Of a stretch of 64,000 bases of DNA, positions 12,013 through 23,014 are shown one piece after another. This DNA is from Gigaspora margarita (taxonomy: Eukaryota > Glomeromycota > Glomeromycetes > Diversisporales > Gigasporaceae): NCBI GenBank assembly GCA_009809945.1, contig WTPW01001166.1:62001-126000 (forward strand), given 5' to 3'. The translations under genes and the position numbers were made by a program. Every line of letters starts with the position of its first letter. Positions within the stretch are counted from its first letter, which is position 1. The notes beneath the pieces were generated by a model. It saw only the letters and a program-made list of their open reading frames with translations, was not told the origin of the DNA and searched no databases.

Positions 12013-12237
12013 ATTTAATGTGGCAGATGAAAATGAAATCCAGATTAAAATGCAATTATAGTATAAAATCTCGAAAACTCGATTTTTTTTGGGTGCATTT
12101 TTTAGGGTTAGGGGTTAGGGTTAGGGTTTAGTTTTAAAAAAAGTTATAATAAACAAGTATTAGTGGGTTTTAGAAGGTTAGCAGGTTAAGTAAAAAATAT
12201 AGATTTCATTTTAAATTATGATCTGTGACATTTAATA
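12013..12237. mobile_element. Possible MITE carrying a TTAGGG tract
   Basis: The left end ATTTAATGTGGCAGAT and the right-end complement ATTAAATGTCACAGAT are imperfect inverted repeats, followed inside by AAAATGAAATC on both sides. The centre (12101-12130) is TTAGGG-like repeats. No clean target duplication was found. Confidence 0.4.
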
Positions 12238-12740
12238 CTTATTTATTACTACAATTATCAATATTAAATAATCAATTAATTTAATACTTTACAAATATTT
12301 GTTTAATCCATATAAAAAAAATTATTTTAATTTAATACTTATTAAATACTATAATAATCAATATTAAATTAATGCTTTACAAGGATACGTAAATTAAATT
12401 ATACATCTTAAACAGTCACAAATCATTTATCTTTTTTTAAAAAAAAAATTTTTTTTTTTGCAAAGAATACAAGATATTATTTATATACTTCTAGAGTTCT
12501 TTTTCTAATGAAATATAAATCAAAAATAATCAAAATATTAATAAAAACACAAAGAAAAAAAATTAAAATATTTTATTTGCAAAAGAAGTAAAAGTATTTT
12601 TAATGCACCTCTAAAATTTTTTTTTCTAATAAAAAATAATCAAAAAAAAATAAGAAAAAAAGTCAAAATAGTTTCATATACAAAATAAAAAAAATATTAT
12701 TTATGTACTTCTAATATTCTTTTTGCTAGTAAAAACTCAA
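12238..12740. repeat. AT-rich tandem repeat, about three copies
   Basis: From about 12460 a unit of roughly 110-130 bp recurs, marked by GCAAAAGAAG/ACAAGATATTATTTATATAC, then ACTTCTAGAGTTCTTTTTCTAATGAAA, then AATCAAAAATAATC. Copies start near 12462, 12578 and 12680. The units are diverged and non-coding. Confidence 0.5.
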
Positions 12741-12764
12741 AAATCTTAACAAAATTAAGAATAT

Positions 12765-13342
12765 ATAAGGTAAAAGGAGTATATTGATAAAGGGAATATT
12801 GTGACAAATTTGGATATCTCATGGTATAATAATTAGAATCAAGTGATTTTTATATAAGTTGATTCATCTCAATGAGAAGAACTGATTGGTGGTTAAATTA
12901 TTTAATTTCTAATCACCAGGTTACAAGATATAACCAACTTTGTCTTTTGTTAAGATTTTTTTAAACTTTTTTTTCATATGCCATATACTTGGTCATATTT
13001 TGTGATCTAATGATCAGAATTAAATAATTTTGCTGCTATTCGATTCATCTCATCAAGACGAATCAAATGGTATAAAAATTATTCAGTTCTGACAACTGTG
13101 TTACAAGATATCTTCAATTCGCCACAATACCCCACCCATTAAATTTTGACTTTAAAATATGATGTATAAAGTCAGTTATTACTGTTCAAAACAGTTGGCT
13201 ATATTACTATTTTTATATAAAATTTACTTAATGTTATATATTGATTTTAAAAAAGCAAATGGAATTTCTCTTTATAATAAAATAAAAAAGTTTTTATTTT
13301 AACAACTTTAACTTTGCTACAATATCCCACTTTACCTTATAT
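12765..13342. mobile_element. Possible element with TATAAGGTAAA ends
   Basis: The left end TATAAGGTAAAAGGAGTATA with nearby GGGAATATTGTGAC is mirrored at the right by GCTACAATATCCCACTTTAC CTTATA. The interior has two blocks that look like inverted, diverged copies of each other (GATTCATCTCAATGAGAAG near 12862 and CGATTCATCTCATCAAGACG near 13040). The same block recurs at 37869-37960. No coding region. Confidence 0.4.
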
Positions 13343-13535
13343 ATTTTTTATTTATATATTTTTTAAATTCTTTTTTATAAGATTTTGTTTAGTATTTCAT
13401 TTTTATTACCAAACAAATAAAATTTGTTAAAAAATCTAAAATTTATAAAATTATTAGTAATTTAAAATATATTTAATATAATAAACCATATACTAAGTCA
13501 TAATTTTTACTTAAAAAATAATTAACAATACTTAA

Positions 13536-14041
13536 AGGTAGAGGGTATTATTTTAAAATTATAATAAACTTAATGGTAAATTTTTTTTATAAATAATTTT
13601 ATGAAAAATTATATTAAGTAAACTAATTTTAATACTTAAGACAAGTTTGTAGAGCAGGATTTTCTGATTTTAATGATAGTAAAATTATTAAAAACTCAAT
13701 AAAATATATGTTTTTAAAGATTGGGTATTAAAATTTAGTAATAAAACTAACTTATAAATTTACATAAATTGACCAATCAGAATTAGCGATTTTGTGCAAC
13801 TCAGAAAAATTTGGGCTAACCCAGAAAAACTTTGTGATATATCAACTATATTTTTTTAAAATATAATAATAGTTCAAAATTTACTATAATAGATAAATTA
13901 TTTTATTTATATTTTGTAAAATTTTAATAAAAATTAGTTGTAATTTAAAAAAAGTTTTATTAGTAGCATATATTAGTTTTATATGAAAATTTTAAAATAC
14001 TATATAAAACTATATAAAAATGATCTATGTACCCTCTACCC
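13536..14041. mobile_element. Non-autonomous element with TTAA target, 506 bp
   Basis: TTAA lies at 13532-13535 and 14042-14045. The left end reads AGGTAGAGGGTATT and the right end is the complement of GGGTAGAGGGTAC. A TTAA duplication with short inverted ends is the signature of piggyBac- or Kolobok-type insertion. The interior is AT-rich with inverted repeats and no transposase. Confidence 0.55.
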
Positions 14042-14045
14042 TTAA

Positions 14046-14817
14046 AATATTACAAGCTCATTTTTGTTAATATAGATACAATTAATTGTTTATACAAAAT
14101 TAAAAGTACTAAATCAAAAGAACAAAATTTAATATTAAAAATAAATTTTTTAAAAAAATTTTTAATATTTAAACTATTATATGATTTTAGTTACTCTAAT
14201 TAGTGATATAATTGGTTTTATTTAATTCTTCAGCATTAGCCAACTTCAGCATCAGTATAACAATTAGTAATATTTAATATAAAAATAGTAAAATTTTAAT
14301 TTATATTTTTCTTGTTATAATCTGTATATTTTTTTGTATATATAGATTTGAAATTCTAAATATTGATTTAAAATCTAACATTTAGTTTTAAACCTAAAAA
14401 GTAAAAAATGTATATATAAATATAATATTTAAACTTAAAAAATACATTCTCGCTTTTTTTTTTCTTTTCTGTTTAAACTTATATAAAAGCCAATAAAAAA
14501 TATTTTTTAATGATTATTTTTTGAGAGTTTTATATTAAAATATATATACAAATATATATAAAAATCAAAAATTGTTTATAAATCTATTTTGAGGTTTTAA
14601 CAAAAATATTTTTTGCAAAATTTTAATATAGAAATATAATTAAAATAACCAGCAGTGATTGTCACTACTCTAAATATTTTAAAGTTAGAGTGCAGTATAA
14701 AGATTTTGTATTTACTAGTAGTTAGGCACGTCCTTACGTCTGTGCTATAGTAATTATACAAAAAAAAATACAGTAAATAATAAATTAGTGTTAGATCCTA
14801 TTTTGAAATTAGTTTGC
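14046..14817. other. AT-rich gene-free stretch
   Basis: No gene or element is supported; the sequence is anonymous and AT-rich. Confidence 0.5.
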
Positions 14818-14829
14818 TATAATAATAAT

Positions 14830-14922
<93 letters not shown>

Positions 14923-14924
14923 GA
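14818..14924. repeat. AAT microsatellite
   Basis: About 107 bp of almost pure AAT triplets, with one imperfection near 14834. Confidence 0.95.
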
Positions 14925-15045
14925 ACAATAAAATAAAAAAATCACTAAGCCTATTTGATGCACAATCTGTTGTAGGCCATAAATATATATTTTATAAAAT
15001 GTAAAAAAAAACTTTTTTTAAAAAAAAGCATTTTTTGCCATTTTT

Positions 15046-15140
15046 TTTGTGCATTTATTATTTTTTTGCATTTATTATTTTTGCATTTATTATTTTTTGT
15101 ATTTATTATTTTTTGCATTTATTATTTTTTGTATTTATTT
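15046..15140. repeat. TTTTTGCATTTATTA minisatellite
   Basis: Six or so copies of a 15-17 bp unit TTTTTGCATTTATTA / TTTTTGTATTTATTA occur in direct tandem. They differ by C/T at the GCAT position and in T-run length. Confidence 0.85.
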
Positions 15141-15424
15141 ATTGATAATATTTTATTTTATTATAGTGACGCACAATTATAGCATAAAAATCTAACTTTT
15201 AAAATTAAATTATTATGAATATCTGATACAATCTAAAATGTAGTAAACAGTACAGTTTGTAGTAATATGGTAAAATTAGATTGTTCAATTATTATAAGGT
15301 ACACATGACATAAGTGATAATCAAATAAGAAGAATTCTTTGTAGCAAAGTATTTTAAAATTCTTTAGATTGAATTACAAAAAATAAAATACTATAATGAT
15401 ACCTATAATAAAAAAAGAGCTAAC

Positions 15425-17335
15425 TTATAAAAGTAAAGCTTCCCTATACATGACATTTTTGGTATATGTTCCAGTTTTGCCCTCAATATGACCATTCTTG
15501 ACTAAAACTTTAAGATTCCTTTGTTCACGGACTCTTGACATAGTGACGTAAAGCTGGCCATGCTAAAAAACTGGATTTGGAAGATACAACCCAATATAAG
15601 ATAATGTTTGTCCTTGGGCCTTATTGATAGTTAAAGCAAATGCTGGTCTTACGGAAAATTGCTTTCATTTCAATATAAAAGGCAGTCTTGCTTCCTCAGA
15701 TATACATAGAGGGATTCTGGGAATAAATACACGTTTTCCAAGATGATCACCAGTTGTTAGTTTTGCATCAATTGTGTGTTCTTGTAACTGATGACATATA
15801 AGTCTTGTCCCATTACAAAGACCATTAACTGGGTCAAGGTTTCTAAGTAACATAATTGGAGCACCAATCTTTAATATAAGTTCATGCGGAGGAAGGCCCG
15901 AAGGAGTCAGTGAATTAAGATATTCAATAGGATATAAGTTTTGATTGTCATCTGGTACTGAATCAAAGCTGTAATACATTCGTTGCTCTCCAGGAAATTT
16001 AGCCATAATTTGGTTATTTAAATCATCAACATTACTGTTTAATGGAGTCAGTATAGCTCTTTCTGTTATAAATAAAGTATTTGTAGCATTTTCTGCAAGA
16101 TTACCATATACTACATTTGATAAAGTATCAATAGGATCATTATTGTTATTTTGTGAGGTAACAACTATTTCATCAGGTAGGCGAATTAAATCATTGTTAA
16201 TTACTGGCTCTGTTCCATTACCAATTCTAAGTAAGTATTCTGCAAATGTTTTTGCTTCTTGAGTTGTATTTTGAGAAACTCGCATATTGATATTTAAAAT
16301 AAAGACATGATTCTGAATATGTTGCCACAGATAGGATTTTTTAAAAATAGCATTGACAATTTGCGATCTAGATCCTTTAGCAACAACAGGTAAGACCTGC
16401 CTAAAGTTACCACCAAACAAAACTATTTTACCACCAAAAGAAAGTTCATTGCCCATTATATCTTTTAAACTTCTGTCAACTGCCTTAGGAGCATAGCGAT
16501 TTACTATCGGAGCTTCATCCCAAACAATTAAGGTTGTTTCATGAAGTAACTTTGCTAAATCAGATCCCTTTTCAATATTACAGGTTGAACTACCATCTAG
16601 CATAGCAATTGGGATTTTAAATCTAGAATGTGCAGTACATCCACCGCGTAATAACAAAGCTGCAATTCCTGAAGAAGCTACTGCTAGGGCAACATAATGA
16701 AGTTCACATACATATGCGAGAATACACGCATATAGATAAGTCTTTCCACTTCTAGCTAGCCCATCAACAAATAGTACACCACCAATACCTTGATTTATAA
16801 AGTGAATTATCTCATCGAATACAGCCCGTTGCTCTTCATTTAGTGAATTTATTTTAGCAAGATCAATTTCATTAATATTATAGGACAACTCCTCTAAAAG
16901 CAATGGTGAAAATTCACTATTAATTATTTCAGCTGACAATTCTGGCAAATCATAATTGGAGATAGTTTTTGAATGTCTTTGTAATAATGCATTTAGATGT
17001 TGAAGAGTGGCTTGAATTAGATGTTGGCCATTTGGAATACTGGTATGTGCAAAAACTTCTGACATTGCTTCAAAGTTTTCATTCCACAATTTACGTACAT
17101 CTGCAATGTCAGCAAAGATTAAAAGTGTTGCAAAAAGAGCACGTAATTGACTGGGCATTCGAAATTGCTATGCTTCAGCCATATATTGACGATGACTATC
17201 ATCATTTTCAAGAACCACGCAGTAGAGCACTTTCTTTAAATGTTTCACATGTAATACCATTTACTTCTTTAAGATCGTTATAACTTCTGGCTCCTTTGAC
17301 TTTAGTTAGAAGTAATCGTAAATAATATCGTTCAC
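15425..17335 (-). pseudogene. Helitron helicase (PIF1-like) half
   Basis: A 497-residue open frame (17158-15665) carries the ATPase core. Walker A is DGLARSGKT near 16740-16770, Walker B is VWDEA near 16511-16523, then GGNFRQVLPV (the family usually has Asp where Asn stands) and LNINMRV. After a TGA at 15665-15667 the same frame continues with QFSVRPAFALTINKAQGQT and VTMSRVREQRNLKV to a TAA at 15425-15427. The family has Arg at the TGA, so CGA to TGA is the simplest cause. A TAG also interrupts PVF(stop)HGQLYV. Upstream, LENDDSHRQYMAEA is separated from MPSQLRALFATLL by a TAG, and a frameshift lies near 17195. Its role would have been unwinding DNA during rolling-circle transposition. Confidence 0.9.
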
Positions 17336-17401
17336 CTAATTTGTTTATTAGTTAATTGCAGTAATATTCTGTCAATACAATCCTATAATATAAAGACTTA
17401 C
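17336..17401 (-). other. 66-bp spliceosomal intron in the Helitron gene
   Basis: On the minus strand the donor is GAGG|GTAAGT at 17401 and the acceptor is AAATTAG|GTGAAC at 17336. Removing it joins codons into NEGERYYLRLLLTKVKGA, which matches the usual Helitron sequence at this place, whereas reading through hits a stop. The splice sites are canonical, so the Helitron was once expressed as a spliced host-type transcript. Confidence 0.8.
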
Positions 17402-18396
17402 CCTCATTTGGATGTGCCATATAAATTCTTTCAATACAACCTCCACGCTTACGTTTTGTCCATTTTCTACTTTGTTTATTCCATGTATAATGCATTGGAA
17501 AATTAGCATAGAGTAAATTTCTTGCTTCAGGATCTTCAGCATTCTTTTGAAAGTACTCAGTAAGTGTTGTACGTCGATTCCTTTCAGCTGTAGCTATTTC
17601 ACTTAAATTGCTACTTTCAGCAAAATTAACCCTTTGCTGATCTTGAAGGTGTAGCTGCAAACGTGTAACTGCTAGATGTATTCCATTCATTTTAAATCCC
17701 AAGATTCTCCAAGCTGCTTCTGGTGCTGAAATCCAGCGAGCTTCTACAAAATTTCAGATTTCATCAATGGTAACTGGGTGGTCTTGTGCTTCAATTGGCA
17801 GATTATCCTGTGTGACTTCAACCATCACTCTATCATGGCCTTTATACACATACTTAAATAAGTACTTAACTGCCTTAATGCTAGCACAGATTTCTACATT
17901 AATATGGCAGTTGTACTTTGCTGAAAGGAATATATTGTGTGGTACAATTCAATGATTATCAATTGTAATTATTCGATTCCCTACTCTCTTTTCAACTTGA
18001 TGATTATCTTGATGATGCCAATATATTGGATATGATCTATCACTTTGAAGTGTTTCGGCTTGAAAGTTCTTAGGATATCCTTTGGTACAATGATTATGCC
18101 CTGTATTATCAACTGACATGCATAGAGCATTGTTATTTAACACTCCACATGGCCCATGAACCATGTGTGTAATTACTGAAGCCTATGCCATGGGATTAAT
18201 CGATTGATCAGGTATTTCTGCACTAACAATATAATCTTATTCATCAGGTGATTGAGGTTTGTCATCAGGGTGGAGTATGATTAAAATATGCACATGAGGA
18301 AGTCCTCATTTTTGAAATTCATCACATGAATATGAGCAAGAACACGCCCAAGCACACCATGCTCAAAAAGGTTAGTTTTTAATTCTTGAAACTTCT
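17402..18396 (-). pseudogene. Helitron Rep C-terminal half with HUH and Tyr motifs
   Basis: From high to low coordinate the frame reads KFQELKTNLFEHGVLGRVLA, a frameshift, then EFQK(stop)GLPHVHILIILHPDD with the HUH metal site HVH at 18288-18296, and later AVKYLFKYVYKGHDR with the catalytic Tyr pair near 17840-17880. It ends in GGCIERIYMAHPNEG before the intron. Stops interrupt it at 18306-18308 (TGA where the family has Arg), at about 18236 (TAA), at 17949-17951 (TGA where the family has Trp) and at about 17756 (TGA). An open stretch of 116 residues survives at 17702-17352. The nuclease would have nicked and joined element ends; it cannot be made from this copy. Confidence 0.85.
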
Positions 18397-18955
18397 CTCT
18401 AAAAATTCAAACTAAAAAAATTTAAAATCCAAAACCGTTGTCAACGTGAAAATTAGATAACCGTGAACGATGATAGTTGCTAAATAGTAAAGTCAAAAAT
18501 TCTACTATGTAAATCGATTAAAATCGATTAATTAAACTTATTCGGATGATCGAACTACACTTACCCCAAAATTTTTATCACGATTGGATGACATTTTATT
18601 AGTCATCTTGTGAATTTATGTTCGGCAAAAAAAATAATTTTTTTTTTAAAAAAAATTCACCAACCGTAAAAATTAAAACTTAATTAATAAAATGTCATTC
18701 TATCTTTATAAAAATTTTAGAGTAAGTGTAGTTCGATCATCTGAATAAGTTTAATTAATCGATTTTAATCAATTTACATAGTAAACTTTCGACTTTACTA
18801 TGTAACAACTATTGTCGATTAGAAAAAAAAAGGGTTATTCTAACTGCTAAAATAAGCTACCCTTGTAACCATTTGCCTTAAAAAAGGTTGAATATATGCT
18901 GAAAAATATGGTATATTCTTACTTGTATATAAAATAAATTAAAGGTAGTGCATAC
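18397..18955 (-). other. Probable Helitron intron enlarged by a MITE
   Basis: The Rep frame breaks at CAG|GTATGC (18955) and resumes in frame after TTTTTAGAG| (18397). Removing the 559 bp joins DRPDIT to EKFQELKTN, close to the family order although a few residues (around the usual RVF) are missing. Most of the segment is a 340-bp foldback element (18473-18812). A plain insertion into an exon, without splicing, is the alternative. Confidence 0.5.
18473..18812. mobile_element. Foldback element, ATAGTTG ends (copy 1 of 4)
   Basis: The left end ATAGTTGCTAAATAGTAAAG is the complement of the right end, with long inverted arms containing GATCGAACTACACTTA and AATGTCAT. Relatives occur at 21741-22048, 24816-25151 and 26554-26895. 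This copy lies inside the decayed Helitron, so it inserted after the Helitron. Confidence 0.75.
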
Positions 18956-20447
18956 CTGTAATATCTGGCCTATCTTGTGCTTGTTGTCCAGGTAGCAGTA
19001 AGGATTGAATTTTGGGCCAGTTTGGATTGCAAGTGATGGTAATAAATAAATCCGGCCTACCAACACTTAGCAGGGCCATTGCATCCTGGTATCGTTGAAT
19101 TATGTCGCAAGGACTTCCAATAAAAGTGGCAGGAAGTATTACTCTGCGCCCAATAAGCGTTGGATCACTATCACCACGCATAACTGCATCTTGAATACCC
19201 TTATATAGATCGCTTCTAATCTTTTCCTGTTTAAATCTAAGGAAATTTAAATGACCTGAACTCTATTTTAACGTACATATTGACTAAAAACTGTTGGAAA
19301 AGGTGTCCTGCTAGTAGAAGTGAGTTGATGGATTGAGGTCAAACTTGAATTCTGTATGCGTAGAACTCCATTGCACTTACGAATTTTCTACGCCATTTTG
19401 TACTAACATTACTTTTACTATTCTCAATTGTAGAATCTTTGTCAACGTTAGGAGTCTCATTACTATTTTCAAACTCAGTCACTTCTTCTTCTTCGTTAGG
19501 AGCTTCATTAATATTTGTACCATGAATTTCATACTCTTGTATATTCTGTTCATCCTCTTCGTCCTCTTCGTCATGAGAATTTTCATCTATGGTCAAGTTA
19601 ATAACTTCAAACGGCAAGGTTTTATAAGGAATTTTACGTGGAGACCACCCTTGTTCACCGTATGGAAACAAAATTGGGTAAGATAAAGGATCGTAGCATG
19701 CACTGATTTCAAAATGTGAATCAATTTATCCATTTTCGTATGTAGGACAATGTCACGATTCTGTATCACATTTGGAGGTATCTCAGTATCAACCCAAATT
19801 GCCGCTACCTGAGAAGCTGTCGGTGCATTGAAAGTCCTTAGATCAAGTCCAGGAATATCAGCGTGGATTAACATTGCTAAATTTGCAATATTTTTAGTAG
19901 GTAGTCTCGAAATATATTGTAGGTTAATCACGTAAGGATTTACTTCGTCTAACATAGTTTTTAACAATTGGATAAGTGCAGGGTTGAGCCCAATATTGGA
20001 AATTACATTTATTCGATGATCTAGTTCATGCTGCGTATCCCAAATATACATCTGTAAGAATCGATGATCAATGTCATTTTCTGGTAATAAGGAGCCAATT
20101 CTATAATAAAAGGAGCCTTGCACATGATAAGTATAAACACCACTCTGTGCATTAGCAAGGTTATTGTCTAACTTTGTACCAGAAGTAAAAGTGATTGCAG
20201 AATTATAAGCCCAGATTTTATATCTGAAGTTCTTTGCAATATCATCTTGACAGGTTAGTAGATGAGTTAAGAATGGAGGAACATCAGGTGCAGCTAATGT
20301 TACTTTTCCATTTGAACAGCACATTCCAGGGCTTTCTGAAGGTAATTTTAATGCATTGCAATGACTACAATTAACGTAGTTTTCAGAGGTGATACAGTGT
20401 GGAATAGGATGATAGCCTGCATTCAAAGCTTCAAAAAAGTTACACAT
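18956..20447 (-). pseudogene. Helitron Rep N-terminal half
   Basis: A 284-residue open frame (20447-19593) has CSHCNALKLPSE with a zinc-binding type CxxC, then PPFLTHLLT, FRYKIWAYNSAITFTS, VYTYHVQGSFYYRIGSLLP and LQMYIWDTQHELDHR, the standard opening of Helitron proteins. A frameshift near 19710 moves the frame to ISACYDPLSYPILFPYGEQG and an acidic linker rich in Glu and Asp (19671-19339). A further break near 19265 precedes FRFKQEKIRSDLYKGIQDAV, GRRVILPATFIGSP and FITITCNPNWP (to 18956). The order is colinear with intact Helitrons, so the breaks are decay and not rearrangement. Confidence 0.85.
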
Positions 20448-21177
20448 GAAATTATGTAGCTGACAGCTATTTGTTCAACGGTGCGTCTGGTTAGAACCCA
20501 TATTATGAAGTTGTGGTAGAAACTGTTCTTCACTTCTGATAGTACGTTGCTGGATTCTTGCACTGGAAACCGCTTGTATTCGATGTTGACATTGTTCTGG
20601 TATTTCTGTGGCTCCTTTTCTGCACTTTCATGCTGCATCAGCTTCTCTTCATTTTTGACTTGTAGATCTATGGCGTGGCATAAATGCAATGTAATGTTTT
20701 GGTTAATATTTTTGTTGAGTAAAGCGTTGACATTATTAATTTCGCAGTTGTATGATTATAAAATTAAAAAATGGTCGTGACTTGTTCTATATTAATAAAA
20801 TTTTAGTTGATTTGTTTAAAAGTTTTAACGCGATTTCAGATATTTTATATATATATATAATATATATATATTGTCTACGCGAACAATGCTCATTGTAGAT
20901 AGTTATATAGTAACTGTAAACAATGCTCATCCTGAATGAAGAATCAATGTAACATAACACAAACAGGAATCATCGTGCCAAACGTTCGTTTCATAAAAAA
21001 ATTTCATAAAAATTAAATATAAAGGGCGGTTCTGGTTTTAAAAGAAAAAAAATTTTCTAGCACAAGTTTGTTATTTAAATCAAGATAAATAAGAATCTTT
21101 GGCAGCATAAAAATTTTAGGTTAATATTTATTTGTTGGTAGAGTTTTTTAATTTAATTAACTTATATTGTCTTACAG
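20448..21177. other. Helitron upstream flank, AT-rich
   Basis: An 88-residue minus-strand open frame at 20689-20423 (rich in Lys, Glu and Gln) may be the remnant of the Helitron protein N-terminus, but it has no recognisable motif. An AT dinucleotide palindrome lies at about 20846-20872. The Helitron 5' end could not be placed. Confidence 0.4.
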
Positions 21178-21463
21178 ATATTAAAGGTAATACAAATTGT
21201 AACGCGTAGTATTATATGAAAAACAATTCTTACTGGGCAGTTTTTTTTAACCCAGATAATAGGACGGCTTATGTAGATCAGATAATGTGGATCACCTGAT
21301 GACGATCCAGATCACAGTAGGTATTAAAGGTAATACAAATTGTAACGCGTAGTATATTATATGAAAAACAATCTTACTGGGCAGTTTTTTTTAATCCAGA
21401 TAATAGGACGGCTTATGTAAATCAGATAATGTAGATCACCTGATGACAATCCAGATCACAGTA
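21178..21463 (+). repeat. 143-bp tandem duplication
   Basis: Two direct copies (21178-21320 and 21321-21463) share TATTAAAGGTAATACAAATT, CTTACTGGGCAG and GATCACCTGATGAC, differing at fewer than ten positions. The unit contains the near-palindrome GGATCACCTGATGACGATCC. There is no coding frame. Confidence 0.85.
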
Positions 21464-22588
21464 CCCATATTCGACCAATCAGATTGCTTTAAGCAGACAA
21501 ACAGTAATAACTTTTATAATATTAGATATAAAATATAATATAGATTTGATATAAGGTCCCAATTTTAGTTTTGGTATGCTTTTTAGGGGCCCTGAACATT
21601 TGCTTAGAGTACCTAATTCTGTTTACTAAGTACCAAATAATGCTAAAAATAAGTCACCTCCAAAAATAAGCTATTTCCTTTTTTGGTCAAAAAACTCAAA
21701 GTATCTTTAACCCAAAATAAGCTATCCATGATTAATAAAAGTTGCTCAGTAAATTAATTAAAGTACTTAAATAACTTATTTAGAAGATCAAAATATATAT
21801 ACTTTGAAATTTACAACAAAATTGAAAACTTTTTATTAATTGGATTTTAATTTTTATATTCAATAGAGAGATTAAAATTTTACTAATAGAATATATTCAT
21901 TGAATATAAAATTTAAAAGTCAAATAATAAAAAGTACTTCTATTTAATAAAACTTTCAGAATATGTGTAGTTTAGCTTCCAAACAAGTCTACTTTAGTTT
22001 AATAATTGATTTACATAGTAGAATTTAGACTTTACTATATAGTAACTATTGGTAATTAACCAATAAGTAGCTATGCGACACAGTTATGCTAAAACAGGAA
22101 TGGATGTTGAACTGTATAAATGCAAAATAGCACTTAGGGGCATTGTGAATAATGGCCAGGATTAAGCTTAATTCAATTAAAATTCAAAGTTACATTTTTG
22201 AGCATTTATATAGTAAATCTAATTATTATTGTGACTTTTTATACTACTCCAAAAATTATAATGCATATTTGACAGATGTGTTAAAATAAATTAAATGATT
22301 TGATTATAATTAACTATTTAATTATTTAAAATTTTTAATAAATATATATATATATACCATAAATCGATCAACTATAAAAATAAAAGATAGGTTTAAGGTA
22401 AGAAAATAGGTTTGATGCGATAATTATATTAGTTTGATTAGATCTGGAATCAATTTGATATGTGTATTATATGGTTGATATATAATAATTATTAATGATT
22501 ATGAAAATCAAATAGTAATTTGGGGTCTTAATTTAGGTCCAATTATAAAAGTCACAGTCATGATTTGAAACATTGAACTGATATAGAG
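21464..22588. other. Gene-free stretch with a foldback copy
   Basis: Apart from the foldback element at 21741-22048, I see no gene. The words AAAATAAGCTATTTCC and CCCAAAATAAGCTATCC near 21655-21725 belong to the AAATAAGCTA family also seen at 24790, 28158-28462 and 33900. Confidence 0.5.
21741..22048. mobile_element. Foldback element (copy 2 of 4)
   Basis: Starts GTTGCTCAGTAAATTAATTA and ends GACTTTACTATATAGTAAC, with inverted arms around ACTTATTTAGAAGATCAAAA. It is the same family as 18473-18812, but the left end is eroded. Confidence 0.6.
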
Positions 22589-22769
22589 AGGACCCCGAAA
22601 TATACATAGATAGGTCAGGTTAATTATAGGGTTACTAAAAAAGGAAAGATCTGCAGAAAAAACTTCAAAAATAAGCAAAAAAATTACTATAAATAGAAAA
22701 GATCTGCATAAAAAACCTCAAAAATAAGCAAACTCACACCTGACCTATCTATGTATATTTTGGGGTCCT
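22589..22769 (+). mobile_element. 181-bp MITE, AGGACCCC ends, 8-bp duplication
   Basis: The left end AGGACCCCGAAATATACATA is mirrored by the right end TATGTATATTTTGGGGTCCT, with ATAGATAGGTCAGG just inside both ends. The flanks are ATATAGAG and ATATAAAG (7/8). The interior repeats CTTCAAAAATAAGCAAA twice. A second copy in the opposite orientation is at 23916-24093. Confidence 0.8.
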
Positions 22770-23014
22770 ATATAAAGTAGTGGCTTAGTTATTTCCAAAA
22801 AATTTTACATATAGTGTAAATCGAGCTACTCTAATCTAAATAATTTTGCCCAATATTATAAAAATTTAACAAATTTTACTAACAAAATGCTAACCAATAT
22901 ACTAAGTAAAAAATTGCTTGGATTGTAATTTTGCTAAAATATTACTTAGCAGTACAAAAATAGTATTAATGCTCTGCAGATTCAATTCGAGGTCTGAATC
23001 TGAATCATCAGATC

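Larger units (their letters stand above)
15425..20450 (-). mobile_element. Decayed autonomous Helitron (Rep-helicase)
   Basis: Helitrons are rolling-circle DNA transposons that encode one protein with an HUH-type Rep nuclease and a PIF1-family helicase. Read on the minus strand from about 20450 to 15425, the expected order is present: N-terminal Helitron domain with a CxxC pair, Rep N region, HVH motif, YLFKYVYKGHDR tyrosine motif, then helicase motifs ending with TINKAQGQT and MSRV. At least seven in-frame stops and three frameshifts make it non-functional. One clean spliceosomal intron and one probable intron interrupt the gene. I could not place the terminal TC and hairpin-CTRR ends, so the outer limits of the element are unknown. 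Confidence 0.9.

Noticed and set aside
15141..15424. Helitron 3' hairpin and CTRR end
   Set aside because: GTGCGTCAC near 15170 can pair weakly, but no convincing hairpin plus CTRR followed by T was found.
16969..17283. Plus-strand open frame opposite the Helitron helicase
   Set aside because: It is the antisense shadow of a clear helicase coding region.
19333..19686. 117-residue plus-strand frame with hydrophobic runs
   Set aside because: It is antisense to the acidic Helitron linker; Glu/Asp codons read backwards give Phe and Leu.
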